DNA of 64,000 nucleotides from Oribacterium sp. WCC10 (lineage in GTDB: Bacteria > Bacillota > Clostridia > Lachnospirales > Lachnospiraceae). Shown here piece by piece: positions 31,988 through 39,177 of the stretch (its first letter is position 1; every line of letters begins with the position of its first letter). Made by a program: the position numbers and the translations under genes. The stretch covers positions 62,001 to 126,000 of the forward strand of contig NZ_FOPH01000001.1 of NCBI RefSeq assembly GCF_900113415.1. The letters are read 5' to 3'. The notes beneath the pieces were generated by a model, which saw only the letters and a list, made by a program, of their open reading frames with translations, was not told where the DNA came from and did not search any database.

Positions 31988-32728
31988 ATGAGAGTAAATA
32001 AATTGTTTCTTGCAGCGGCGGTGACTGCCCTGCTTGCGATTTCGTCTTCGGTGGCTGCATTTGCAGATGAAGCTACCCTGACATGGATTGATACTGACGG
32101 AGACGGTGTAACCGAAGCTTATTACTTTAACCCTGACGGAACATATTATGCGGCAGGAGATCTTGCAGAGGGAAATACAGGTGATTCAGGCAGTGCAGAT
32201 TACACTGAGACTATATCTACGCCGGATATGGGTGGTGAGCAGGCCGGTGAGGCAGGAGCATCGGATATGGCTTCATACGATGACTTATCCGCATTCCTTG
32301 GATCAGAAGCTGATGCCGCTGCAGCATCTGCAGCATATTCAGGAACCGGTCGCATGGATATCGTGAACTTTGCAAGACAGTTTGCCGGTGCAGGAATCCT
32401 TAGATATGGCACAGGCAATACATTAAGCGGGCCTGCGGATTGTTCCGGATTCGTTCAGGCAGTTTACAGACAGTTCGGGATAAATCTTCCGAGAACATCG
32501 AGACAGCAGGCGGCAAGTGCTCCGAGATATGTGAGCGAGGCAGAGATGCTGCCCGGAGATCTGATTTTTTACGGCGGAAGCATTGGCACAGTATCACATG
32601 TTGCCATATACACAGGAAGTAACTCTATAGTTCATGCCACCAACAGTCGTCGTGGATGGGTTTTTGAGGATCATGGTACAAGAGCTCTTCATTATGAACA
32701 TATCGCAGCTATCGGAAGATTCTGGTGA
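31988..32728 (+). CDS. secreted NlpC/P60 (C40) family peptidase
   Basis: 246 residues. Signal peptide MRVNKLFLAAAVTALLAISS to AFA-DE (about 1-26); one wall-binding-like turn TWIDTDGDGVTEAYYFNPDG (about 31-50), similar to the repeat in the 15-16 kb exoproteins; an Ala/Gly/Asp-rich linker; then the C40 domain (about 120-246) with catalytic Cys in ADCSGFVQAVYRQFG, His in VSHVAIYTG and third residue His in IVHATN. Such enzymes cut gamma-D-Glu-diamino acid bonds in peptidoglycan. TTAAGGATAAT precedes the ATG. Confidence 0.9.
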   Translation: MRVNKLFLAAAVTALLAISSSVAAFADEATLTWIDTDGDGVTEAYYFNPDGTYYAAGDLAEGNTGDSGSADYTETISTPDMGGEQAGEAGASDMASYDDLSAFLGSEADAAAASAAYSGTGRMDIVNFARQFAGAGILRYGTGNTLSGPADCSGFVQAVYRQFGINLPRTSRQQAASAPRYVSEAEMLPGDLIFYGGSIGTVSHVAIYTGSNSIVHATNSRRGWVFEDHGTRALHYEHIAAIGRFW

Positions 32729-32748
32729 TGACTTTGAACTGAAGATTC

Positions 32749-32776
32749 AGGGAAATGCTTATTAAAGAGTTTCCCT
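32749..32776. repeat. short family B-like hairpin
   Basis: GGGAAATGCTTATTAAAGAGTTTCCC resembles the GAAACGCTgattaAAGCGTTTC hairpin of family B. It lies just after the C40 peptidase gene and may act as its terminator. Confidence 0.45.
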
Positions 32777-32876
32777 TATTATATCTTTCATTTTGTCCGG
32801 CATGAAGAAGCCATAGTGTCAAGGCTTTCAAACTATAGCAGACTCCGGACGAACAGAAAGTGTTATATCGGATATA

Positions 32877-32909
32877 ATGCAGCTTCCTTTATGGAGGCTG
32901 CATTTTTAT
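32877..32909 (+). terminator. rho-independent terminator in the 375-bp gap after the C40 gene
   Basis: ATGCAGCTTCC (32877-32887) pairs with GGAGGCTGCAT (32893-32903), followed by TTTTATA. The rest of the gap to 33103 shows no gene. Confidence 0.75.
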
Positions 32910-33103
32910 ATTAGAGAATAGTTTAGTCGAGGTACCTACAGGCCTGAGCCGGACTCCATCCCGCTTGGGTCAACAGATTCCCCGGCTAAACGGTTAATAT
33001 CTGAGAGAGATCATAAATGGAGATGTGGGCGATGGACTATCATATCATCATATGAGTATGCTATAATTCAGAACGTATAATTCTTAAATAGGAGCAAAAA
33101 TCA

Positions 33104-33490
33104 ATGTTTTTTATTTTTGGTATGAATCAAGGTCGTAAAGACCTTAATTATAATCAGCAGATGACCTGTGATATCTGCGGCAGGATGGGGCAATACAGAG
33201 TATGGATGACATATATGTCATTTTCGATTTTCTTTATTCCTGTTTTCAAGTGGAGAAAGATCTACTATGTAGTGACTTCCTGCTGCGGATCTGTGTATGA
33301 ACTGAGACCGGAGACAGGAAGAGCTATCGAGCATGGTCAAAACGTCTCCATCAGTACAAGCGATCTGTACCTGAAACAGAAAGGTGCCGGAGCTGAAAAC
33401 CGGAAAGCGGCAACCAAAATTTGTTATGGATGTGCGTATGAAGCACCTGAGGATTTTGAGTTCTGTCCGAGATGCGGAAAGAAGTTTTGA
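33104..33490 (+). CDS. zinc-ribbon protein
   Basis: 128 residues. N-terminal CDIC pair and a later SCCGSVYELRP, with a short hydrophobic segment MTYMSFSIFFIPVFKWRKIYY (about 36-56), then a C-terminal double-zinc ribbon CYGCAYEAPEDFEFCPRCGK (about 108-127). No catalytic domain recognisable. AGGAGC precedes the ATG. Likely a small regulatory or membrane-peripheral protein; its function is unknown. Confidence 0.65.
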   Translation: MFFIFGMNQGRKDLNYNQQMTCDICGRMGQYRVWMTYMSFSIFFIPVFKWRKIYYVVTSCCGSVYELRPETGRAIEHGQNVSISTSDLYLKQKGAGAENRKAATKICYGCAYEAPEDFEFCPRCGKKF

Positions 33491-33510
33491 TGTAATGTTC
33501 GTGGGTGTTA

Positions 33511-33552
33511 GCGCTGATTAGTGAGTGGCAATACATTAGAAACTCACATCAT
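33511..33552 (+). repeat. family A repeat, short right-end copy
   Basis: TTAGCGCTGATTAGTGAGTGGCAATACATTAGAAACTCACATCAT corresponds to the right end of family A (GCGCTAATCAGTGAGTGGCAAATACTTTTGACACTCAC) with divergence. GTGAGT/ACTCAC can pair. It lies between two zinc-ribbon genes. Confidence 0.55.
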
Positions 33553-33572
33553 GAGAGTAATGGGGATATAGT

Positions 33573-34370
33573 ATGGATTGGAATGCAATAGTAGGACCGC
33601 TTTTAACATTGGCGGTGTTTGGAATAATAGTGACATATATTACTTACAGGGTTAGAAGATTTCGAAGATCTATCATGGGACAGGCTATCGAAACCATAGC
33701 CAAGGCCATGGTTACTGGAGAAGGTGTTATTGACGAGGCGGAAGCCACCGCAAGACCAAAGTCTCTTGCCAGCATGGATTCGATTTATGTTCCGAGAATA
33801 GAGAGGGACTTTCCGGAGTTCAGCTGGGATGAGTGGAAGACACGTATTCAGAATGCGGTAGTTCTCAGGATGGAGGCTATAGACAAAAGAGAGCCTGAAC
33901 TTTTGAACGGTTATCCTGAGGTCATGAGGGAAGTTGAGAGCCTTATCACAAACGATAGCGTTGTTTCTTCCGGCCGGGCCTATTCAGAAGATGTTCTGGA
34001 GTACAAGAGCAGATATGCGTATAAAACGGTTGTGGCAGGCTATGAACATGGAGACGGAATCTGTACTATTCATGCCCAGACTTCTGCAAGTTATGAGAGA
34101 AGGGTAAAGGTTGGAACTAAATCCAATTCTACGGGAGAATCATCCACAGGATGGCAGATGCGAAAGTTCCAGTCAGTGTTCAATACTGATCTTGTATATG
34201 TTCAGGATGAAAAAAAGACTGACGGCAAGATGAGAGGCTATACCTGTCCAAACTGCGGTGCGCCGGTGACAGGGCTTGGAACCAAGATATGCGCATACTG
34301 CGGTACAGGCCTGGAAGGAATGAACCTGAAGGTCTGGAGAATTAACAGAATCTGGGAAAACAGGAAGTAA
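33573..34370 (+). CDS. membrane protein with C-terminal zinc ribbon, possibly Tim44-like
   Basis: 265 residues. One N-terminal transmembrane helix (about 7-28), a soluble middle with IERDFPEFSWDEWKTRIQNA (about 75-94) that recalls the Tim44-like domain of bacterial membrane proteins, and a C-terminal zinc ribbon CPNCGAPVTGLGTKICAYCG (about 228-247). The Tim44-like resemblance is modest. Function unknown. It follows another zinc-ribbon gene after a family A repeat. Confidence 0.6.
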   Translation: MDWNAIVGPLLTLAVFGIIVTYITYRVRRFRRSIMGQAIETIAKAMVTGEGVIDEAEATARPKSLASMDSIYVPRIERDFPEFSWDEWKTRIQNAVVLRMEAIDKREPELLNGYPEVMREVESLITNDSVVSSGRAYSEDVLEYKSRYAYKTVVAGYEHGDGICTIHAQTSASYERRVKVGTKSNSTGESSTGWQMRKFQSVFNTDLVYVQDEKKTDGKMRGYTCPNCGAPVTGLGTKICAYCGTGLEGMNLKVWRINRIWENRK

Positions 34371-34527
34371 AATTAAACAATACGAACAGAGAACTGATAC
34401 AACGTATATATATTGTTGATACATTGAAGCGTCTTTATTCAGGCTGAACATAACGTACCGATTACATATCATTCAAGATGCTGAATTACGGGTGATAGTA
34501 GTAAAAGTTCAGCTGAATATAGAATTT

Positions 34528-34592
34528 TGATCAGAATCAGAGGGCATCCATAAAAGCGTCCCGTTTTTAAATGGATGCCCTTGGTTATGATC
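34528..34592. repeat. family C hairpin repeat between convergent genes
   Basis: GATCA...GAGGGCATCCAT pairs with ATGGATGCCC...TGATC around AAAGCGTCCCGTTTT. It sits between convergent genes and probably also terminates transcription. Confidence 0.7.
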
Positions 34593-34645
34593 AATGATTT
34601 ATTCGTGGTTGAATTATCGAAAATCAATTCGCTGATGTCTGTGAA

Positions 34646-35737
34646 TCAGAGCTGCGGATTTGTTTCATGAAGGAAACGAATGAAAGTATTTACTTCATGC
34701 TGTGTACGGAGTTTTGCAGCATACCTGATGCTTTCCGTACCATTGTCATCAGTTACCTTCTGACGCATCATAAGAACGTCATGGAACTTGTCGGCTATAC
34801 GGCTTTCCGGATAAACATAAGAAGGCCCTTCTCTGCGGCTTGCATATACGCAGAAGCAGTCTTCAGTGTTTTCACTGGTATAATGCTTTAACTCTGCGGC
34901 AGTCTGGAGACGACCGTCCAGATAGCGGCGGTCTGTAGTGATCATATCAGCCCAAATCTTGTAAACATCCACAGAGTGAGCGTAGTTCATCATATCTGGA
35001 GCGGCTCCGCCTGCAGGACAGAGGGAAGCATTGACGGCAATATATTCACCTGTCTTGCCAAGATGTCCGTGATCCTTTGTGAGACGCAGGAACTCGATGT
35101 GCATGAAACGGGAACCTGTGCCTATGACCTTCAGAGCCTTGCGGCCAAGAGAGCGAAGCTTTGCAGGCATGTCAGGACATGTATAATATATCTCTCCGGT
35201 ATCTGCGTGAACAGCATTGTCCTTTGCCGGAGCCCAAACAGTCATGGATTCAAACAGAGGCTCACAGTGACTGTCAACGATTGCATCGTAGGAGCAAAGT
35301 TCGGCCTCCACAGGAGATGCGGTAATGTCAAATGCAGAGATGTCTCTGGTATAAACAGGAATGCCGGCTTCCGCAAAACGCTTCAGTATCAGAACATAGT
35401 CTTTGATGCTTGCAAGCTCTTCATTTTTCATACCTGTTTTGATATTGAAGTCTGTGCGGAGTCCCGCATCCTGATAGAGCCAGTATTCGTTCATGGATTC
35501 AATCCAATCGATCTTTCCATACTTATATGACAGAAATGCTGCGGCACGATAAACCTGCTCATAGTCGATAAGATTGTCAACGCGATAGTATTCTGTAAGA
35601 CTGTCTGTAAGATCCTGTGAAAGCTCATCATAGGAAGCATCACCTATGCCGAGAACATTGACACCGTTTTCCTTGAGACGGCGGCAGAATTTCCAGTAGT
35701 TATCCGGATAGTTTGGAGATAAGAAAACGAAATTCAT
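34646..35737 (-). CDS. ATP-grasp-like protein (carboxylate-amine ligase type)
   Basis: 363 residues, soluble. The N-terminal pre-ATP-grasp domain starts MNFVFLSPNYPDNYWKFCRR and continues with VLGIGDASYDEL and a YYRVDNLIDYEQVYRA segment (about 50-66), typical of uncharacterised ATP-grasp ligases in Clostridia; MHIEFLRLTKDHGHLGKTGE (about 222-241) and EYIAVNASLCPAGG lie where the metal-binding catalytic region is expected. The C-terminal part is shorter than in classical carbamoyl-phosphate synthase-like enzymes. Substrate unknown. GGGAGTTTAC lies upstream of the ATG. Convergent with the zinc-ribbon gene, divergent from the esterase-like gene. Confidence 0.65.
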   Translation of the reverse strand: MNFVFLSPNYPDNYWKFCRRLKENGVNVLGIGDASYDELSQDLTDSLTEYYRVDNLIDYEQVYRAAAFLSYKYGKIDWIESMNEYWLYQDAGLRTDFNIKTGMKNEELASIKDYVLILKRFAEAGIPVYTRDISAFDITASPVEAELCSYDAIVDSHCEPLFESMTVWAPAKDNAVHADTGEIYYTCPDMPAKLRSLGRKALKVIGTGSRFMHIEFLRLTKDHGHLGKTGEYIAVNASLCPAGGAAPDMMNYAHSVDVYKIWADMITTDRRYLDGRLQTAAELKHYTSENTEDCFCVYASRREGPSYVYPESRIADKFHDVLMMRQKVTDDNGTESIRYAAKLRTQHEVNTFIRFLHETNPQL

Positions 35738-36006
35738 ATAAGTAAACTCCCTTGAGTATTTTGTAATATAAGATCGAAACCATGGTGTCAGTAATTGTGT
35801 ATGAATGTATCAGCACTTATGTGGGTGGCGAATACATCTAAACCGTATAGGTAAAGATCGCTACTCAAAGCAATGCGTATTAACATTTCTATTATACATT
35901 TTTATTCGATAAAAAACAGTCAATGGGTCGAAAAATGTGCGGTAAAACAGGAACTATTGTAACATTCGGATGACTGCCGGCTTGAACCTGCTCCGGCTGA
36001 ATCTTT

Positions 36007-36130
36007 AGTGAAATGCTGATTAAAGCGTTTCCCTGACAGGATTTTCGATTCGAAGCATCAATTTCCTTTGACAATCCGTGCCCAGACTCCGGAGGCTCTA
36101 AGGAAACACTGGTAAAATCGGTGTTTCCTC
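36007..36130 (+). repeat. family B three-hairpin repeat
   Basis: Modules in order: AATGCTgattAAAGCGTTT, GGATTTTCGATTCGAAGCAT with AATTTCCTTTGACAATCC, CGTGCCCAGACTCCGGAG, and AAGGAAACAC/GTGTTTCCT. Reverse complement of the 24664-24791 copy. It occupies much of the 560-bp gap upstream of the esterase-like gene; from 35738 to 36000 a degenerate family A block (GTGGGTGGCGAATAC near 35820) is visible. Confidence 0.75.
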
Positions 36131-36297
36131 AGTTTACTGCTTCTGTCAAATTTATGGTTTTCGAAACCTGAAAAACATTTAAAGTGTCATTATTTTTCAA
36201 ATCATGGTATAATATCGTTAATTAATTGCCAATGTTCGTGAATTATATTTGTGGGCTTGATAGTGCCTGTTGTATGACATTAGAAGAAGGAGGGCTT

Positions 36298-37059
36298 ATG
36301 GAGCGAGAGCAGGTAGTATTGCATAGTAAACAGTTGAATAGAGATATGAATCTGATCATATATGGTACAAAAGGCGTTCCGGTTGTAGGATTTCCAACCA
36401 AAAGTACAAAGGCGGATGACTGGGAAAACAACGGTATGGTCAAGTGCCTTGAGGATTATATAGATAAGGGAATCATACAGCTTTATACTGTCGATACGGT
36501 GGACAATGAAAGCTGGCTTAATGAAAGCGGAGAGTATTCCTGGAGAACTTCAAGACAGGAAAGCTACTATCAGTTCATTATAGAAGAGCTTCTGCCGCTT
36601 ATCAGGAAGAAAAACAAGACAAAGGAACTGCCTATAGCAGCCGGAGTCGGTATGGGTGCCAATCATGCAGCTATAGTTTTTCTGAGAAGACCGGATCTGT
36701 TCCAGGCAGTGATATCTCTGTCCGGAATTCACGATGTAAGATACTTCTTTGACAATTATATCGATCATGATCTCTATGAGAATGCTCCGGAACGCTTCCT
36801 TGAGAATATGCCGCCTGATCATCCGTACATCGATCTTTACAATAAGAGAAAACTTTGTTTTTGTGCGGGACAGGGGTCGCAGGAGTTTGACAGCCTTTCC
36901 ACCCTTAAGACTTTGGAGAGACGTTTCATTACCAAAAGTATCGATGCATGGTGTGACTACTGGGGCAGGGATGTAACTCATGACTGGTACTGGTGGTGCA
37001 AGCAGATGGAGTATTTTCTTCCGTATGTGCTTGGGCTCAACGATGAAGATGAGGCTTGA
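36298..37059 (+). CDS. esterase-family alpha/beta-hydrolase fold protein, nucleophile Ser replaced
   Basis: 253 residues, putative esterase family (COG4947 type). Family blocks: LNRDMNLIIYGTKGVPVVGF (about 12-31), the VDTVDNESW segment (about 65-73), YYQFIIEELLPLI, and RRPDLFQAVISLSGIHDVRYFF (within about 138-160). The nucleophile elbow, normally G-C-S-(M/F)-G-A-x-H-A, reads GVGMGANHA: the catalytic Ser is Gly (GGT, one base from AGT). The final acid/His region (DVTHDWYWW, about 232-240) is intact. The protein is probably catalytically dead or altered. ATG at 36298 chosen for GAAGGAGGGC upstream. Confidence 0.75.
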   Translation: MEREQVVLHSKQLNRDMNLIIYGTKGVPVVGFPTKSTKADDWENNGMVKCLEDYIDKGIIQLYTVDTVDNESWLNESGEYSWRTSRQESYYQFIIEELLPLIRKKNKTKELPIAAGVGMGANHAAIVFLRRPDLFQAVISLSGIHDVRYFFDNYIDHDLYENAPERFLENMPPDHPYIDLYNKRKLCFCAGQGSQEFDSLSTLKTLERRFITKSIDAWCDYWGRDVTHDWYWWCKQMEYFLPYVLGLNDEDEA

Positions 37060-37080
37060 TGACAGTTTATATTTTCTGAG

Positions 37081-37109
37081 TTGGTGATACCCGTAAGAAG
37101 TATCACCAA
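37081..37109. terminator. hairpin after the esterase-like gene
   Basis: TTGGTGATAC (37081-37090) pairs perfectly with GTATCACCAA (37100-37109), 21 bp after the stop codon; weak T-tract. Confidence 0.6.
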
Positions 37110-37174
37110 TTTAAGAAAGGGATTTGTCAGATTGCTTCACAGTTTTTTGAAATATGATATATAGTTTGAAGATT

Positions 37175-37206
37175 TAGTCGGGTCAGTGATGCCCCGGCTT
37201 TTTTTC
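37175..37206 (+). terminator. second terminator before the VTC gene
   Basis: AGTCGGG pairs with CCCCGGCT around TCAGTGATG, followed by TTTTTTTC. It isolates the VTC gene transcript from the upstream gene. Confidence 0.7.
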
Positions 37207-37348
37207 GTATATGAATGATGTAAGGGTCATAAAATCGCAGTTTGAAGAAAGAAGATCCGGACACAAAATATACACATTTTATCGGGACATTTTTCAGCGG
37301 ACTTTCAGTTTTGACATGTAAGCTACAACCATCAAAAGGAGGTACGAC

Positions 37349-38170
37349 ATGGCAGGACAGATTTTTGAAAGAATAGAAAAGAAGTTCATGCTTACAGGTG
37401 AACAGCTGGAGAAACTTCAGCCGGTGCTTGATAAGTATATGTCTCCGGATAAATTCACGGATTACACCATATGTAACATATATTTTGATACAGATAATTT
37501 TCAACTAATCAGAACCTCTCTGGAGAAACCGAATTACAAGGAAAAGTTGCGACTCAGATCCTACGGCGTGCCGGGTGAGGATCAGGAAGTCTTTCTTGAA
37601 CTTAAAAAGAAGTACGCCGGCATAGTATATAAACGCAGAGTTTCCATGAAGATGAGCGAGGCCAGAAAATATCTTTATGAAGATAAAACGCCGGAGCTTG
37701 AAATGAACTATACAAACAGTCAGATACTGAAGGAAATCGATTATGCCAAAAAGCTCTATGGTTTAAAACCAAAGGCATTTATCGCATATGACAGAGTGGC
37801 ACTGCACGGAAATGAAGATAATGACCTGAGAGTCACCTTCGACAATGCTATAAGAGCGAGAGAAAATGATCTGGAGCTCACATGTGGCGATCAGGGAGAA
37901 CATTTACTTCCTGAAGGAAAGACGCTCATGGAAGTGAAGATTCCGGGAGCCATGCCAATGTGGATGGCTGAGGCATTTGCAGAACTTAATATCAATATGA
38001 TGTCGTTTTCAAAATATGGGACCTATTATCAACAGCATTTTGCGGACAGGGTAGGGCATGAAGCGAAGATCATAGCACTTAAGCAGTTCAATGCAATAGA
38101 ACTTCGGAAGAGCGGCTATGCGGAAACATTGGGTCACGTAGGAATAGCCGGACGAAGAGCTATGGCATGA
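37349..38170 (+). CDS. VTC-domain polyphosphate polymerase-like protein
   Basis: 273 residues, a single VTC domain (PF09359), the tunnel-shaped catalytic fold of eukaryotic vacuolar transporter chaperone 4. Visible blocks: ERIEKKFMLTGEQ (about 7-19), ICNIYFDTDNFQLI, EKLRLRSYG (about 68-76, basic tunnel residues), VFLELKKKYAGIVYKRR (about 85-101), KAFIAYDRVAL and LMEVKIPGAMPMW (about 192-204, acidic metal ligand). Predicted to make polyphosphate from nucleotide or to act as a related triphosphate tunnel enzyme. The gene order VTC, DUF4956, carbohydrate-binding-type lipoprotein recurs in Lachnospiraceae. AAAAGGAGGTACGAC precedes the ATG. Confidence 0.85.
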   Translation: MAGQIFERIEKKFMLTGEQLEKLQPVLDKYMSPDKFTDYTICNIYFDTDNFQLIRTSLEKPNYKEKLRLRSYGVPGEDQEVFLELKKKYAGIVYKRRVSMKMSEARKYLYEDKTPELEMNYTNSQILKEIDYAKKLYGLKPKAFIAYDRVALHGNEDNDLRVTFDNAIRARENDLELTCGDQGEHLLPEGKTLMEVKIPGAMPMWMAEAFAELNINMMSFSKYGTYYQQHFADRVGHEAKIIALKQFNAIELRKSGYAETLGHVGIAGRRAMA

Positions 38171-38364
38171 TGCCACATAAGTCAGTATTTATATTTCGCA
38201 CGTACGTGTGCGATAGCATTTGGTAAGTGACAGGTTCTCTGACACCTGCATTACTATAAACGGATGAGAGAAATGTTCATTTTTCAGCATCTCGGATGAA
38301 TATGAATTGAAATAAGCCTGCGGAAAAATAATCCGCAATATGAAATGGATTTTGGAGGTACAAC

Positions 38365-39033
38365 ATGTTAGATTCGATAATAAACGGAAGCACCATCACA
38401 GCAGAGGGCTTTATGATATGCCTTATAACTTCACTGGTTTTAGGCGCGGTTATCGCAGCCTTTCACAGCTTTAAAAACAGATACAGCAAGAATTTTCTTA
38501 TCACACTGGTTCTTCTTCCGGCCATCATTCAGTCGGTCATCATGCTGGTGAATGGTAATGTTGGTACCGGAGTTGCAGTCATGGGAGCATTTTCGCTTGT
38601 AAGATTCAGATCACTTCCGGGAAACAGCCGTGAGATCGCATCGATTTTCCTGGCTATGGCAGTCGGACTCGCTACAGGAATGGGATATATAATACTGGCA
38701 GCGGTATTTACAGTAGTCATCGGTATAGTGACCATGGCGCTTGTGGCGGCACCTATAGGAGAGACCAAAGCACTTGAGAGAGAACTTAAGGTGGTCATCC
38801 CTGAGAATCTTGATTATGCGGGTATATTTGATGATGTATTTGAGACTTTCACCGAGGGTACAGAGCTTATCAAGGTGAAAACAGTAAATATGGGTTCACT
38901 CTACGAGCTGATCTATCATCTGACACTTAAGGATAAGAATGATGAAAAGAAGATGATAGATGACCTGAGAGCAAGAAACGGAAATCTTGAGATAGTTTGC
39001 GGAAGAATTGCTGAAAAGACAGAGACACTGTAA
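38365..39033 (+). CDS. DUF4956 membrane protein
   Basis: 222 residues with about four transmembrane helices (about 17-35, 45-65, 70-85 and 95-130) and a cytoplasmic C-terminal domain (about 130-222). The block GAFSLVRFRSLPGNSREIAS (about 75-94) is the DUF4956 signature. It is 194 bp after the VTC gene; family members are almost always found with VTC polymerases, so a polyphosphate or surface-polymer channel or partner role is inferred. TTTTGGAGGTACAAC precedes the ATG. Confidence 0.87.
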   Translation: MLDSIINGSTITAEGFMICLITSLVLGAVIAAFHSFKNRYSKNFLITLVLLPAIIQSVIMLVNGNVGTGVAVMGAFSLVRFRSLPGNSREIASIFLAMAVGLATGMGYIILAAVFTVVIGIVTMALVAAPIGETKALERELKVVIPENLDYAGIFDDVFETFTEGTELIKVKTVNMGSLYELIYHLTLKDKNDEKKMIDDLRARNGNLEIVCGRIAEKTETL

Positions 39034-39035
39034 AT

Positions 39036-39118
39036 AGAGAAACGCTGATTAAAGCGTCTCTCCGGGGCGGATTTTCGATTCGAAGCATCAATTTCCTTTG
39101 AAAATCCGTGCTCCGACA
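39036..39118 (+). repeat. family B repeat, two-hairpin copy
   Basis: GAGAAACGCT/AGCGTCTC then GGATTTTCGATTCGAAGCATC with AATTTCCTTTGAAAATCC and GTGCTCCGAC. Lacks the third hairpin of the other copies. Starts two bases after the DUF4956 stop. Confidence 0.75.
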
Positions 39119-39177
39119 TCATTATATATACATATGGAAAGGATGACCCGGGTACATTTTCGGGTTGAAATGAAGTT

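Noticed and set aside
32860-32880. Promoter from TATAAT just before the 32877 terminator hairpin
   Set aside because: No -35 hexamer at the right spacing; the hairpin is explained as a terminator.
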